Assembly (NCBI RefSeq): GCF_014773395.1
Contig: NZ_JACXAF010000012.1
Span: 1-64,000 of the forward strand
Origin: Neiella litorisoli
GTDB lineage: Bacteria; Pseudomonadota; Gammaproteobacteria; Enterobacterales; Neiellaceae
Reading direction: 5' to 3'
DNA: 64,000 bases
Every line of letters begins with the position of its first letter. Positions within the stretch are counted from its first letter, which is position 1. This document shows positions 18,308 through 30,726 of the stretch, one piece after another. Under the pieces are notes generated by a model. It was not told the DNA's origin, made no database searches, and worked only from the letters and a program-made list of their open reading frames with translations. Both the position numbers and the translations under genes were made by a program.

Positions 18308-19738
18308 ATGAGCAAAAAACTTCATATCAAAACTTGGGGCTGCCAGATGAACGAATACGATTCATCAAAAATGGCCGATCTCCTCAATTCAAATTCCGGT
18401 TACGAATACACAGAAGAGCCGGAAGAAGCCGATGTGTTGCTGCTTAACACCTGCTCAATTCGTGAGAAAGCGCAGGAAAAGGTGTTTCACCAACTGGGCC
18501 GCTGGAAAGATTTGAAAGCGAATAAGCCTGACTTAGTCATTGGCGTGGGTGGTTGTGTTGCCTCTCAAGAAGGGGCTGATTTACGTCAACGCGCGCCAAT
18601 TATTGACGTGATCTTCGGGCCGCAAACTTTGCACCGCTTGCCTGAGATGATTGCCGCCGCCCAAGCCGGTGAGCCCGTAGTTGACGTCTCGTTCCCTGAA
18701 ATCGAGAAATTCGACCGTTTGCCGGAGCCTCGCGCGGAAGGTCCAACGGCCTTCGTCTCCATCATGGAAGGCTGTTCTAAATACTGTACCTTCTGCGTGG
18801 TGCCATACACCCGTGGGGAAGAAGTCAGTCGGCCACTTGATGACGTGCTGTATGAGATTGCCCAGCTCGCCGACCAAGGCGTTCGTGAAGTAAATCTGCT
18901 GGGGCAAAACGTGAACGCCTACCGTGGCGAAACTCACGATGGTGAGATCTGTCATTTCTCTGAATTGCTGCGTTTAGTCGCCAGTATCGATGGTATTGAC
19001 CGCATTCGCTACACCACCTCTCATCCCGTCGAATTCACTGATGACATCATTGAAGCTTATGCCGATGTGCCTGAGTTGGTCGATCACCTGCACTTGCCAG
19101 TTCAGTCCGGCTCTGATCGAATTCTAAACTTGATGAAGCGCGGCCACACCGCCATTGAGTACAAATCCAAGATTCGTCGATTGAAGAAAATTCGGCCGAA
19201 TATCTGCATGAGCAGCGACTTCATTGTTGGCTACCCAGGCGAAACCGCGGAAGACTTTGAAGCCACCATGAATCTGATTAAAGCGGTGGATTACGACATT
19301 AGCTTTAGTTTCATTTACAGCGCCCGTCCGGGCACGCCGGCGGCTGATTTACCGGATGATGTCACCGAAGAAGAAAAGAAGCAGCGTCTGCACATCTTGC
19401 AAGCGCGCATCAATCAGCAAGCGCAAAAAATTGCTCGCGACATGCATGGCACCGAGCAGCGCATTTTGGTTGAGGGGCCTTCGAAGAAAAATCCAATGGA
19501 GCTTCGTGGACGTACCGAGAACAATCGGGTAGTGAATTTTGAAGGTGACCATCGCTTGATCGGCAAATTCGTTGACGTGAAAATTGTTGATGTGTTCCCC
19601 AACTCACTGCGCGGCGAATTCATTCGTTCAGAAGACGAAATGGGCTTACGGGTCGAAACGGCTCCGGCAGAAATTCTGGCCCGCCGCCAAGTTGCACAAG
19701 AAAGCAACGGCGCCGTGATGTTCGATCCGAACGCTTAA
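18308..19738 (+). CDS. miaB: tRNA-2-methylthio-N6-dimethylallyladenosine synthase
   Basis: Radical-SAM methylthiotransferase that modifies i6A37 of tRNAs reading UNN codons. The N-terminal cluster cysteines are Cys12, Cys49 and Cys83, and the radical-SAM cluster is Cys156-Cys160-Cys163 (CSKYCTFC). A TRAM domain is at the C-terminus. Length 476 is normal. It heads the run to ybeZ, ybeY, ybeX and lnt. Confidence 0.97.
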   Translation: MSKKLHIKTWGCQMNEYDSSKMADLLNSNSGYEYTEEPEEADVLLLNTCSIREKAQEKVFHQLGRWKDLKANKPDLVIGVGGCVASQEGADLRQRAPIIDVIFGPQTLHRLPEMIAAAQAGEPVVDVSFPEIEKFDRLPEPRAEGPTAFVSIMEGCSKYCTFCVVPYTRGEEVSRPLDDVLYEIAQLADQGVREVNLLGQNVNAYRGETHDGEICHFSELLRLVASIDGIDRIRYTTSHPVEFTDDIIEAYADVPELVDHLHLPVQSGSDRILNLMKRGHTAIEYKSKIRRLKKIRPNICMSSDFIVGYPGETAEDFEATMNLIKAVDYDISFSFIYSARPGTPAADLPDDVTEEEKKQRLHILQARINQQAQKIARDMHGTEQRILVEGPSKKNPMELRGRTENNRVVNFEGDHRLIGKFVDVKIVDVFPNSLRGEFIRSEDEMGLRVETAPAEILARRQVAQESNGAVMFDPNA

Positions 19739-19779
19739 TCACACATTACTTAACTCTAAGAGAGACAAGGCAAAACACA

Positions 19780-20853
19780 TTGAGCCAAACACTAACGACT
19801 GTTGAGTTTTCCCTCGAGCCGGCCGAAAGTCGCCGGCTTTCTGCCCTCTGTGGCCCGTTTGATGACAATATCAAACAAATCGAACGTCGCCTCGGCGTTG
19901 AGATTGCCTACAACGGCAACAACTTCAAAGCCATCGGTACCGATATTCCAGCACAAGCCGCAGCTGACGTATTGCGTCGCCTCTATTTGGAAACAGCACC
20001 GGTAAAAGGCATTTATAGCGATATCGAACCTGAGCAAGTGCACCTTGAAATTCAAGAAAGCAATGCGCTAGAGCAACAGCGCGATAAAGCAGCAGAGCAC
20101 GCTTGGCAAGGCAAAGAAACCTTTATCAAAACCAAGCGCGGCGTGATCCGCCCTCGTGGCCCAAATCAAGCGCAATATGTAGCGAATATTTTGAACCACG
20201 ACATTGCCTATGGCATTGGTCCGGCTGGTACCGGTAAGACCTATCTGGCCGTGGCAGCAGCTGTGGATGCCTTAGAGCGCCAAGAAATTCGTCGCATCCT
20301 GCTCACTCGCCCAGCGGTGGAAGCAGGCGAAAAGCTCGGCTTTTTACCCGGCGATTTAAGCCAAAAGGTCGATCCTTATTTGCGTCCTCTCTACGATGCC
20401 CTATTTGAAATGATGGGCTTTGAGAAGGTTGAGCGCCTGATTGAGCGCAACGTCATTGAAGTCGCACCGCTCGCTTACATGCGTGGCCGTACCTTAAATG
20501 ACGCCTTTATCATTCTTGATGAAAGCCAAAACACCACCGTCGAGCAAATGAAGATGTTCCTGACTCGGATTGGCTTTAACTCCAAAGCGGTGATCACCGG
20601 TGACATCACCCAAATCGACTTACCGAAAAATCAGAAGTCTGGCTTGCGCCATGCGATTGAAGTACTCGAAGGCGTCGATGGCATTAGCTTCAATATGTTT
20701 ATGGCCGAGGATGTCGTCCGTCACCCAGTGGTTCAGCGTATTGTTCAGGCTTACGATGCCTTTGATCAAAAGCAGGCTAAAATGAAGGCCGATGCTAAAC
20801 GTGCTGCTGATGCTGAAAAAGCAGCCGCCAAAACCACGGATTCAAATGCTTAA
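19780..20853 (+). CDS. ybeZ: PhoH-like ATPase YbeZ
   Basis: PhoH-family P-loop protein functionally linked to the RNase YbeY and ribosome or RNA maturation. Walker A GPAGTGKT is at residues 147-154 and the Walker B-like [10 protein letters not shown] near 245. The C-terminus is a Lys/Ala-rich tail. The start is an unusual TTG at 19780, supported by AAGG 9 bases upstream. Its TAA stop overlaps the ybeY ATG (TAATG), so the two are translationally coupled. Confidence 0.95.
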   Translation: MSQTLTTVEFSLEPAESRRLSALCGPFDDNIKQIERRLGVEIAYNGNNFKAIGTDIPAQAAADVLRRLYLETAPVKGIYSDIEPEQVHLEIQESNALEQQRDKAAEHAWQGKETFIKTKRGVIRPRGPNQAQYVANILNHDIAYGIGPAGTGKTYLAVAAAVDALERQEIRRILLTRPAVEAGEKLGFLPGDLSQKVDPYLRPLYDALFEMMGFEKVERLIERNVIEVAPLAYMRGRTLNDAFIILDESQNTTVEQMKMFLTRIGFNSKAVITGDITQIDLPKNQKSGLRHAIEVLEGVDGISFNMFMAEDVVRHPVVQRIVQAYDAFDQKQAKMKADAKRAADAEKAAAKTTDSNA

Positions 20854-21323
20854 TGTTGATTGAGCTTGATTTACAGCTAGCAACGCAGCACTCAGGTGTT
20901 CCCAATCAAGCCATGTTTGAAACGTGGCTTGCTACTGCCTTGGTTGCGGTACAACCGAATGCTCCAACTTCACCGCAGGAAATCACGATTCGAGTGGTTG
21001 ATAGCGATGAAAGTCAGCAGCTTAATAGCACTTATCGCGGTAAAGAAAAACCAACCAATGTGCTGTCATTTCCGTTTGAAGCACCGCCCGGAATTGTCTT
21101 GCCATTGCTCGGTGATTTAGTGATTTGCGCCGAAGTTGTCGCGATTGAGGCACAACAGCAGCAAAAGCCACTAGAACATCATTGGGCCCACATGGTCATC
21201 CATGGCCTCTTGCATTTACTCGGCTATGATCATATACAAGACGATGAGGCTGAGGTAATGGAACAAAAAGAGCGCGACATACTCGCGCAACTTTCGATTC
21301 CAGATCCTTACATCGAACGCTGA
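20853..21323 (+). CDS. ybeY: Endoribonuclease YbeY
   Basis: Zinc-dependent endoribonuclease for 16S rRNA 3' maturation and ribosome quality control. The metal site [11 protein letters not shown] provides His117, His121 and His127. The [13 protein letters not shown] stretch is the other family signature. Length 156 is normal. It starts within the ybeZ stop codon. Confidence 0.97.
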   Translation: MLIELDLQLATQHSGVPNQAMFETWLATALVAVQPNAPTSPQEITIRVVDSDESQQLNSTYRGKEKPTNVLSFPFEAPPGIVLPLLGDLVICAEVVAIEAQQQQKPLEHHWAHMVIHGLLHLLGYDHIQDDEAEVMEQKERDILAQLSIPDPYIER

Positions 21324-21345
21324 GAGCACAACGAAACAGGACATC

Positions 21346-22227
21346 ATGAGCGACGATAACCCCCACTCTAGCAGCGGCTCTGCGCCGAAAGGCTGGCTAG
21401 AAAAATTGGGCCAACTATTCCACGCAGAGCCGAAAAATCAGCAAGAACTTATCGAAATTATCAAAGACGCCCAATCCAACGGCCTATTTGATACTGACAT
21501 TGCTCAAATGATTGAGGGCGTGTTGGAGGTTGATGACTTACGAGTTCGAGACATTATGATCCCGCGCTCGCAAATGGTCACCGTCGAGCTCACCCAGACG
21601 GTCGACGAATTCATGCCTACCTTGCTGGATTCCGCCCATTCCCGCTTTCCGGTGATCTCGGAAGACAAAGACCACATCGAAGGCATGCTACTGGCAAAAG
21701 ACTTGCTGCCCTATGCGTTTGGCCGCAACGACAATCCATTTAGCCTTGAAGACGTGTTGCGTCCGGCAGTGGTTGTGCCCGAAAGCAAGCGGGTCGATGT
21801 CATGCTCCGAGAGTTCCGCGCCAATCGCTATCATATGGCGATCGTCATTGATGAATATGGCGGCGTTTCTGGTTTGGTCACCATTGAAGACATTCTCGAA
21901 GTCATTGTCGGCGAAATTGAAGATGAAACCGATGATGTTGAAAGCGAAGGCGATCCAATTCGCCAGGTCAGCAAACGCCTGTATTCGGTTCAAGCACTGA
22001 CTGCGATTGATCAATTCAATCAGTATTTTGAAACTGATTTCAGTGACGAAGAGTTCGACACCGTCGGTGGCATGGTCGTTCACGCCTTTGGCCATATGCC
22101 AGAGCGCGGTGAGTCGATTAAGCTAAGCGGCTTCCAGTTTAAAGTCATGGCGACTGACAAGCGAAGAGTGTCGCAACTGCAGGTTAAAGTGCTCAAAGAG
22201 CAAGCTGAAGAGACGATTACGGAATAG
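21346..22227 (+). CDS. corC: CorC/YbeX-type CBS-domain protein
   Basis: A 293-residue soluble protein with a short N-terminal helix, two CBS domains (about 70-190) and a C-terminal transporter-associated domain (about 205-285). The RDIMIPRSQMVTV and VIDEYGGVSGLVTIEDILE stretches are signatures. It is linked to magnesium/cobalt efflux and, in this gene order, to ribosome maturation with YbeY/YbeZ. The exact role is unsettled, so the name reflects family and synteny. Confidence 0.93.
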   Translation: MSDDNPHSSSGSAPKGWLEKLGQLFHAEPKNQQELIEIIKDAQSNGLFDTDIAQMIEGVLEVDDLRVRDIMIPRSQMVTVELTQTVDEFMPTLLDSAHSRFPVISEDKDHIEGMLLAKDLLPYAFGRNDNPFSLEDVLRPAVVVPESKRVDVMLREFRANRYHMAIVIDEYGGVSGLVTIEDILEVIVGEIEDETDDVESEGDPIRQVSKRLYSVQALTAIDQFNQYFETDFSDEEFDTVGGMVVHAFGHMPERGESIKLSGFQFKVMATDKRRVSQLQVKVLKEQAEETITE

Positions 22228-22268
22228 CCAGCCCAAGGTGCTAAATCACTGATGTTTGCCGCTGACTG

Positions 22269-23813
22269 ATGAACAAACCGACAACGACCAACCACCGCCG
22301 CTGGCTACTGATGCTGGCGGCGTTCCTATTTGGTGCCACCTATCCGCTAGCCTACGCGCCATTTGAACATGCTGTCGTTGCCATTTTGGCGATGGCGGGC
22401 TTTTTCAATTTGCTTAAAATGGCCAGCTCTTGGCGCCAAGCAGCGGCAACAGGGTTTGCCTTTGGTTTTGGCCAATTCACGGTAGGCATTAGTTGGGTTC
22501 ACGTTTCAATTGATTCCTTTGGCGGCTTGCCGTTGGCCATCTCGCTGTTGTTAATGTCATTGCTATGCGCTTACCTGGCACTATTTCCGGCATTAACAGG
22601 CTGGCTTTGGTATCGCTTAAATAACCCAAGGTGGCGGGCATTTAATTTATTGCTGTTGCCGTCGTTGTGGTTATTCGGCGAAATACTTCGTGGCGAGTTA
22701 TTAACCGGCTTTCCGTGGCTGGCATTAGGCTACAGTCAAACCAGCAGTTGGCTATTTGCCTTTGCGCCCTTTATTGGCGTAATGGGGATCGGCTGGTTAG
22801 TCGCTTGTCTAGCGGTCATGCTGAGTTATGTCACAACCAAGAGAAATCTGTATTGGCTAACTCCTGCATTCGCCGCCGTTGCATTAGCGACCTATTGGGC
22901 GAATCTGCAGACGGTATCCCAGCCAACTGACAAGTTTGCTCAGGTGGCATTGGTGCAAGGCAATATTAAGCAGAGCCTGAAATGGGAGCCCGATCAGCAA
23001 TGGCCGACCATGAGCAAATATCAGGACATGAGCCGGCCCTACTATGACCATGATCTGCTGATTTGGCCGGAAGCGGCCATTCCTGCGATTGAAATTCAAG
23101 CCCAGAGTTACTTACAAAATCTCGATGCCACGCTAGCTTGGAAGGGCAGCGCGCTGGTCACGGGGATCATCGACTATCAGCCATACAGCCAAGTGTTTTT
23201 CAACAACCTGATTGTGGTTGGGCGTCGCGACCCTGAGCTGGATAAAAGTAGCTATATCTACGGCCATAACAACCGCTATAGCAAGCATCACTTGTTACCC
23301 ATCGGCGAGTTCGTGCCGTTTGGCGATATCCTCCGACCATTGGCGCCGCTATTTAACTTGCCGATGAGTTCGTTTAGCCGCGGCGGCTATGTGCAGCATA
23401 ATTTAGAAGCCAATGGCTGGAAGTTAGCACCAGCGATTTGCTACGAAATTTTGTTTGCCGAGCAAGTGCGCCAGAATGTTCAACAAGATACCGATTTTAT
23501 TCTGACAGTAAGCAACGATGCGTGGTTTGGTGACTCAATCGGCCCGCACCAGCATTTGCAAATCGCTCAAATGCGCGCCAAAGAGCTAGCTCGCCCCGTG
23601 CTGCGCGCTACCAATAACGGCGTGACCGCAGTCATCGACGCCGATGGTTCGATTATGGCCAAGGCTCCACAGTTCACCGAAGCTGTATTAACCGCCGAAG
23701 TGGCCCAGCACCGAGGCCAAACCTTTTTCGCCCGCGTTGGCCACGTGCCAGTTTTAGCGCTATCGGGCTTGATCATACTGATTGCGGTTTGGCGCCGCTG
23801 GCGTTACAAGTAG
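22269..23813 (+). CDS. lnt: Apolipoprotein N-acyltransferase
   Basis: Adds the third acyl chain to the N-terminal cysteine of lipoproteins in the inner membrane, a step needed for Lol-dependent sorting (compare lolB in this window). N-terminal membrane segments span residues 12-210. The periplasmic nitrilase domain carries the triad Glu268 (WPEAAIP), Lys339 (NNRYSKHHL) and Cys391 (PAICYEILF). A final membrane helix ends the 514 residues. It closes the miaB run; repeats begin 4 bases after its stop. Confidence 0.96.
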   Translation: MNKPTTTNHRRWLLMLAAFLFGATYPLAYAPFEHAVVAILAMAGFFNLLKMASSWRQAAATGFAFGFGQFTVGISWVHVSIDSFGGLPLAISLLLMSLLCAYLALFPALTGWLWYRLNNPRWRAFNLLLLPSLWLFGEILRGELLTGFPWLALGYSQTSSWLFAFAPFIGVMGIGWLVACLAVMLSYVTTKRNLYWLTPAFAAVALATYWANLQTVSQPTDKFAQVALVQGNIKQSLKWEPDQQWPTMSKYQDMSRPYYDHDLLIWPEAAIPAIEIQAQSYLQNLDATLAWKGSALVTGIIDYQPYSQVFFNNLIVVGRRDPELDKSSYIYGHNNRYSKHHLLPIGEFVPFGDILRPLAPLFNLPMSSFSRGGYVQHNLEANGWKLAPAICYEILFAEQVRQNVQQDTDFILTVSNDAWFGDSIGPHQHLQIAQMRAKELARPVLRATNNGVTAVIDADGSIMAKAPQFTEAVLTAEVAQHRGQTFFARVGHVPVLALSGLIILIAVWRRWRYK

Positions 23814-23816
23814 CCA

Positions 23817-23968
23817 AGGCTCCCAAGGAGGTAGGCTGCAACGCGAGAGGTGCTTCAGCCGGCATGGATGCCGGATGTAGAGCGACACATGGATGTGCTT
23901 GAGCGTCACCGATACGTGTTGTTGCCTGCCTCCGCAATGCACTGGTGTTATTCTCGGCAAACATCGCA
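23817..23968 (+). repeat. Modular repeat, copy D (second terminal-repeat group)
   Basis: A 152-bp unit, present again at 24118. The inner part 23827-23933 (107 bp) is bounded by imperfect inverted ends: GGAGGTAGGCTGCAACGCG and the complement of CGTGTTGTTGCCTGCCTCC. Inside is the core hairpin CCGGCAT-GG-ATGCCGG and the CACATGGATGTGCTTGAGCG stretch, shared with copies A-C. It ends TTATTCTCGGCAAACATCGC. Small frames in it are not genes. Confidence 0.82.
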
Positions 23969-24024
23969 GCTGCTTTGAGAAAGCTGGTATGAGTAAAAGA
24001 CCGAACCAAAGATTCCCTCAACAA

Positions 24025-24080
24025 GACGCCGTAAAATCTTCCCTGATGACTCTACTGCTGCGTCCTGCAGCAGAAGCTTG
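24025..24080 (+). repeat. Tail module between repeat copies D and E
   Basis: Begins GACGCCGTAAAATCTTCC and carries the hairpin CTGCTGC-GTCCT-GCAGCAG (24055-24073), then AAGCTTG. It aligns with the tail modules of copies A and B (GACGCCGT, stem, AAGCTCG). One stem pair is changed with compensation. Confidence 0.6.
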
Positions 24081-24117
24081 TTGATGAAACATTTGGTTCG
24101 CTCTTCAGAAGCCCCCG

Positions 24118-24269
24118 AGGCTCCCAAGGAGGTAGGCTGCAACGCGAGAGGTGCTTCAGCCGGCATGGATGCTGGGTGTAGAGCGCTCCACGGATGGGCT
24201 TGAGCGTCACCGATGCGTGTTGTTGCCTGCCTCCGAAATGCTCTGAGGTTATTCTCGGCAAACATCGCA
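24118..24269 (+). repeat. Modular repeat, copy E
   Basis: 152 bp, the same length as copy D, with inner element 24128-24234 (107 bp). Its core hairpin is CCGGCAT-GG-ATGCTGG, where one pair becomes G-T. The second small stem reads CCA-CGGA-TGG where copy D has ACA-TGGA-TGT, a compensated change. It ends just before the stop of the gene at 24286. Confidence 0.82.
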
Positions 24270-24285
24270 ATCGCACTGGGCTGAA

Positions 24286-24783
24286 TCAAGGCTCAAACGG
24301 CTCTCTGACAAACTCATCATGACCACAGTTCGCGCAACCGCTCAGCAGCGTTGGGTGGTAAACCTCAAACACATGGTCGCACTTAGTACACCGCACCACG
24401 CCAAAACCAACATATTCCCCCTGCCGATAGACACCGTCATGCTTTAAATCATCCGACAGTTCTCGCCACTCACATTGCGTTTTGTCAGTGATTTCCATCA
24501 GGTTATGCCAAATCCCTTGGCTGATCCCCGTTAACCAAACGGATGGCGGATGCGTCTTCGAGTCCGGATCCATTGAATCGGCAAAGGCCTGAAAGTCACG
24601 CTTCAGATATTCGCGCATCAAGGTCAACTCGTCCTTGGTTAAATCACTCGCCGCACCAACATATTCAGCAGCGCGCTCCAACCAGTGATCTAACGCCTCG
24701 GCGGTTAAATGCTGCTCGTGTTTGAGACGTTCCACCACCTTATCAATGAGCGTTTCATAGTCTTTATTGTTGTCTTTACTCAT
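24286..24783 (-). CDS. ybeL: Zinc-ribbon protein of the DUF1451/YbeL family
   Basis: A 165-residue cytoplasmic protein. The N-terminal two thirds are helical and charged (YETLIDKVVERLKHEQHL). The C-terminus is a zinc ribbon with two CxxC pairs (RCTKCDHVF and SGCANCGHDEF). YbeL lies upstream of leuS in E. coli, as here, which supports the assignment. Function is unknown. The ATG at 24783 has GAGG 8 bases upstream; an upstream frame extension lacks support. Confidence 0.87.
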   Translation of the reverse strand: MSKDNNKDYETLIDKVVERLKHEQHLTAEALDHWLERAAEYVGAASDLTKDELTLMREYLKRDFQAFADSMDPDSKTHPPSVWLTGISQGIWHNLMEITDKTQCEWRELSDDLKHDGVYRQGEYVGFGVVRCTKCDHVFEVYHPTLLSGCANCGHDEFVREPFEP

Positions 24784-24960
24784 AGCTTTCCCCTCGGGAT
24801 CGGCATCGTACTTCGGCTTTCCATACAAACAGTTTAGATAAACCGGCGGTTTAGTCTTGTTGGCTTGATCACGGATGCGGTATCCTATGCGGCCTTAAAT
24901 TTTCAAAGTCAGTCGGACTCTGGTGCCACCAGACATTTCGGCTCGACGCTCACAGTGTAA

Positions 24961-27552
<2,592 letters not shown>

Positions 27553-27559
27553 CGCATCA

Positions 27560-27585
27560 GGCGAGCAGTCATAGCACTGCTCGCC
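27560..27585 (+). terminator. Hairpin after leuS
   Basis: GGCGAGCAGT, loop CATAGC, ACTGCTCGCC: a 10-bp perfect stem 8 bases after the leuS stop. There is no T tract, so it may attenuate or stabilise the leuS message rather than terminate it. Confidence 0.4.
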
Positions 27586-27629
27586 AGCTTCAATTACACT
27601 GGTAGCGACCGCATTTGCAGGAGCAATAA

Positions 27630-28109
27630 ATGTTAAAACGCTGGCTTTTCCCTCTCGTGCTATGCACCTTGTTAAGTGCTTGCGGTTTCCAGCTTCGTGG
27701 CAGCTACACCCTTCCCGATCAGTTCCAGCAACTGCATTTACAAGTGCAAGATCCATACGCGGCCATTTCTCGCGAAGTCAGTAAACGCTTTAAAGCCAGT
27801 GGCATTGTCTTGCTTGATGTCGCCAGCGACCAAGCTCCGATTGTGATCCTTGGTAAAGACAAGCTCGAGCGGACCAATTTGTCGGTATATCCAGATGGTC
27901 AGGTAGCCGAATATCGGCTGGTCTACAAGCTCAATGTCAATGTCATTCAACCCGACCAGAAACCACAAAAGCTGGCCTTGCAGGTCCAGCGCGATTACCT
28001 CGATGATCCACGCCAAGCTCTCGCCAAGCGCCGTGAGCGTGAGATCCTGTTACAAGAAATGCGAGAGCAAATTTCGTTTCAGTTGCTTGCTCAGCTGTCA
28101 TCCTTGTAA
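27630..28109 (+). CDS. lptE: LPS-assembly lipoprotein LptE
   Basis: Outer-membrane lipoprotein that plugs the LptD barrel and helps place LPS at the cell surface. Lipobox LSAC with Cys18, followed by GFQLRGSYTLPDQF, the conserved mature N-terminus. Length 159 is typical. Position between leuS and holA is conserved. Confidence 0.94.
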   Translation: MLKRWLFPLVLCTLLSACGFQLRGSYTLPDQFQQLHLQVQDPYAAISREVSKRFKASGIVLLDVASDQAPIVILGKDKLERTNLSVYPDGQVAEYRLVYKLNVNVIQPDQKPQKLALQVQRDYLDDPRQALAKRREREILLQEMREQISFQLLAQLSSL

Positions 28110-28137
28110 ATCGCCAGCAAGCTACTGAGCGCATATC

Positions 28138-29187
28138 ATGGCTACTGCCAGACTTTATCCCAATCAGTTGCCACAGGCTTTACAACAGTCTGTGCAACCG
28201 GCCTATCTGATATTTGGCGATGAGCCCTTGCAACGTTTTGAGTCAGTCAGCGCCATTGTTGATGCCGGTAAATTGCAAGGGTTTGATGAAACCGAGCGAC
28301 TCTATCTTGATACCACAGACGATGCCATGCAGTTAGCCGAAGCTCTGCAGGGTATGAGCTTGTTTGCCAGCCGCCGAATCATCGTAGTGGATGTAGGCAA
28401 TGGCAAAATCGGCAAAGAAGCCGGTCAAATTTTTGAGCATTATGCGCAGCAGCCTAGCCCCGATTTATTACTGATTTGCCACGGTAGCAAGTTGGAAAAA
28501 GCCCAACAGAACAGCAAATGGTTTAAAGCGCTGACTCAATTCGCGGTAACAGTAGCCATCAACGTGCCCAGCGGCGAGCGACTGACCCGCTGGTTACAGC
28601 AACGCGCTCGGGAAAACGGCGTGCAATTACCACCAGATGCCTTGCAATATCTGCAAGATCATCATGAAGGTAACCTGATGGCGCTCAGCCAGGAGTTGGA
28701 AAAACTGGCCCTGCTCCATCCTAATCAGCCAATTTCCGTGGAGCAGTTGCATCAATCGTTAATCGATCAATCTCGGTTCGATGTGTTTCAGCTCACCGAT
28801 ACCTTACTCGCTGGCAAGCAAGCGGCATTGACGCACATGCTCAGCCAATTGCGTGACGAAGGCGCAGAGCCTGTTGTGGTCTGTTGGGCGCTGAGCAGAG
28901 AAATTGGCCAATTACTACAGCTCAAATTGCATCCGTCCAATCAAGCACAGCTGTTTAAACAATTTCGTATCTGGCCTTCGCGACAGCCGGCAATTAAACA
29001 GGCATTAAATCAATTCTCAGCGTCACAATTGCAACAAGCCTTGCTGCTCTGTGCCAAGCTCGAGCGCAATGTCAAAGGAGCCGAGGCCGATCCACAGGCA
29101 AGCTGGCCGTTGATCAGCCAGTGCTGCCAGTTACTGATGAATCCATCGGCATCGGCCAATTGGCTATTGGCCGCCGAGCAAGTTTGA
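28138..29187 (+). CDS. holA: DNA polymerase III delta subunit
   Basis: Delta subunit of the clamp loader, which opens the beta clamp. 349 residues with the N-terminal AAA-like fold (YLIFGDEPLQRFE) and the mid-region SQELEKLALLHP and RFDVFQLTDTLL stretches characteristic of HolA. It lies between lptE and nadD as in E. coli. Confidence 0.94.
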   Translation: MATARLYPNQLPQALQQSVQPAYLIFGDEPLQRFESVSAIVDAGKLQGFDETERLYLDTTDDAMQLAEALQGMSLFASRRIIVVDVGNGKIGKEAGQIFEHYAQQPSPDLLLICHGSKLEKAQQNSKWFKALTQFAVTVAINVPSGERLTRWLQQRARENGVQLPPDALQYLQDHHEGNLMALSQELEKLALLHPNQPISVEQLHQSLIDQSRFDVFQLTDTLLAGKQAALTHMLSQLRDEGAEPVVVCWALSREIGQLLQLKLHPSNQAQLFKQFRIWPSRQPAIKQALNQFSASQLQQALLLCAKLERNVKGAEADPQASWPLISQCCQLLMNPSASANWLLAAEQV

Positions 29188-29209
29188 GTATTTAGGGCTA
29201 GGTAACCGC

Positions 29210-29848
29210 ATGACCAAACGCATCGGCTTACTGGGTGGTACGTTCAATCCAATTCACAACGGCCATTTGCAGTTGGCTGGCTTTGTCCGTCAACAATTGC
29301 AACTCGATGAAATGCAGTTACTGCCCAACCACCTGCCCCCCCACAAAGAGCAGCCGCTGGTGACCTCCGCCCATCGTCTTGCCATGGCCCAAGCCGCCAT
29401 CAACGACGAGCCGCAATTACAGATCAATCCCATCGAGTTGAATCGCGACGAACCTTCCTATTCGGTTGAAACCTTACGCAGATTGCGACAACAGCATCCA
29501 CAAGATGCCATTTTCTTCACCATGGGGATGGATTCGTTCATTAATCTCAGCAGTTGGTATCAATGGCAGCAGTTACTCAATTTATGCCATCTTGTGGTGT
29601 GCCAACGGCCCGGTGATCAAATGCCAGAACAAGGCCCAGAAGCTCAGCTGTGGCAGCAATTTGGCATTGCCAATAACCAGTTACAGCAGCTGCCACTGGT
29701 CGGTCATATCATCTGCTTACACAACCCACTGTGGCCGGTTTCATCAACTGAGATCCGCCAGCAATTGCAGTGTGGTGAGCATGCCAACCAGTGGCTGCCA
29801 CCAGCCGTTGCGCAATATATCGCCGACCATCAACTTTATCGGCAATAG
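29210..29848 (+). CDS. nadD: Nicotinate-nucleotide adenylyltransferase
   Basis: Converts nicotinate mononucleotide and ATP to deamido-NAD. The nucleotidyltransferase motif GGTFNPIHNGH is at residues 9-19 and the C-terminal SSTEIR motif is present. Length 212 is normal. Confidence 0.96.
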   Translation: MTKRIGLLGGTFNPIHNGHLQLAGFVRQQLQLDEMQLLPNHLPPHKEQPLVTSAHRLAMAQAAINDEPQLQINPIELNRDEPSYSVETLRRLRQQHPQDAIFFTMGMDSFINLSSWYQWQQLLNLCHLVVCQRPGDQMPEQGPEAQLWQQFGIANNQLQQLPLVGHIICLHNPLWPVSSTEIRQQLQCGEHANQWLPPAVAQYIADHQLYRQ

Positions 29849-29923
29849 CGCTGACGCCGACGAGGGAAATTTGTTACCCTTACTCGGTTATATGTTGAAC
29901 CTATTCAAGAGCAGGAGAGCAAG

Positions 29924-30241
29924 TTGCACGGTAAAGAGCTGATTGATTTCATCGTTGATAAAATTGACGACATGAAAGGTCGGGACATTATGACCTTGGA
30001 TGTAGCTGAACGCAGTAGCATTACAGATACCCTGATTATTTGTTCAGGCAACTCGAAGCGTCATGTCCAGTCCATCGCAGAACACGTGGCAACGGAAGCC
30101 AAACATGCAGGCTTGCCTGCTTTAGGTATGGAAGGGCAAGACGAAGGCGAATGGGTATTGGTGGACTTGGGTGATGTCATTCTGCACGTGATGCAGGAAA
30201 ATGCCCGCGAATTCTACCAACTGGAAAAACTCTGGGGCTAA
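29924..30241 (+). CDS. rsfS: Ribosomal silencing factor RsfS
   Basis: Binds ribosomal protein uL14 and blocks subunit joining when nutrients are short. The 105-residue protein has the family stretches [26 protein letters not shown] and [15 protein letters not shown]. The start is TTG at 29924 with AGGAG 6 bases upstream. rlmH follows after 3 bases. Confidence 0.95.
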   Translation: MHGKELIDFIVDKIDDMKGRDIMTLDVAERSSITDTLIICSGNSKRHVQSIAEHVATEAKHAGLPALGMEGQDEGEWVLVDLGDVILHVMQENAREFYQLEKLWG

Positions 30242-30244
30242 GCA

Positions 30245-30715
30245 GTGCGCTTACAGTTAATCGCGGTGGGTCAACGAATGCCCGCCTGGGTAACCACCGC
30301 ATTTAACGACTATCAGAGTCGCTTTCCGCGCGACTGTGCCTTTGAGCTAGTCGAGATCGCCGCCGGTAAACGCAGTAAAAATGCCGATATCCCGCGCATT
30401 CTGGCGCAAGAAGGCGAGCGCATGCTCAGTGCGGTTGGTAAAGGCAACCGAATCGTCACGCTGGAAGTAACCGGCAAACCTTGGGATACCCCCCAGCTGT
30501 CAAAACAATTAGCCAATTGGCAAATGGATGGCCGCAACGTCAGTTTGCTAGTTGGTGGTCCTGAAGGTCTGGCGCCCGAATGTATCGCTGCGGCCGATCA
30601 ACGCTGGTCATTATCACCACTGACTCTGCCGCACCCAATGGTGCGAGTGATCATTGCCGAAAGTCTATATCGGGCCTGGAGCCTGTTAAATAATCATCCG
30701 TACCACAGGGAGTAG
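30245..30715 (+). CDS. rlmH: 23S rRNA pseudouridine-1915 N3-methyltransferase
   Basis: SPOUT methyltransferase acting on the 70S ribosome. 156 residues with [13 protein letters not shown], the knot SAM-binding motif, and the C-terminal [18 protein letters not shown] and NHPYHRE. The GTG start aligns with other RlmH proteins. It follows rsfS immediately. Confidence 0.96.
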   Translation: MRLQLIAVGQRMPAWVTTAFNDYQSRFPRDCAFELVEIAAGKRSKNADIPRILAQEGERMLSAVGKGNRIVTLEVTGKPWDTPQLSKQLANWQMDGRNVSLLVGGPEGLAPECIAAADQRWSLSPLTLPHPMVRVIIAESLYRAWSLLNNHPYHRE

Positions 30716-30726
30716 CGGGTAGCTCA

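Noticed and set aside
23773-24289. Several 60-113 residue frames around repeats D and E with similar proteins (PAEAPLALQPTSLGA type)
   Set aside because: The protein similarity only reflects the duplicated repeat; structure is conserved at the nucleotide level, not in one reading frame.
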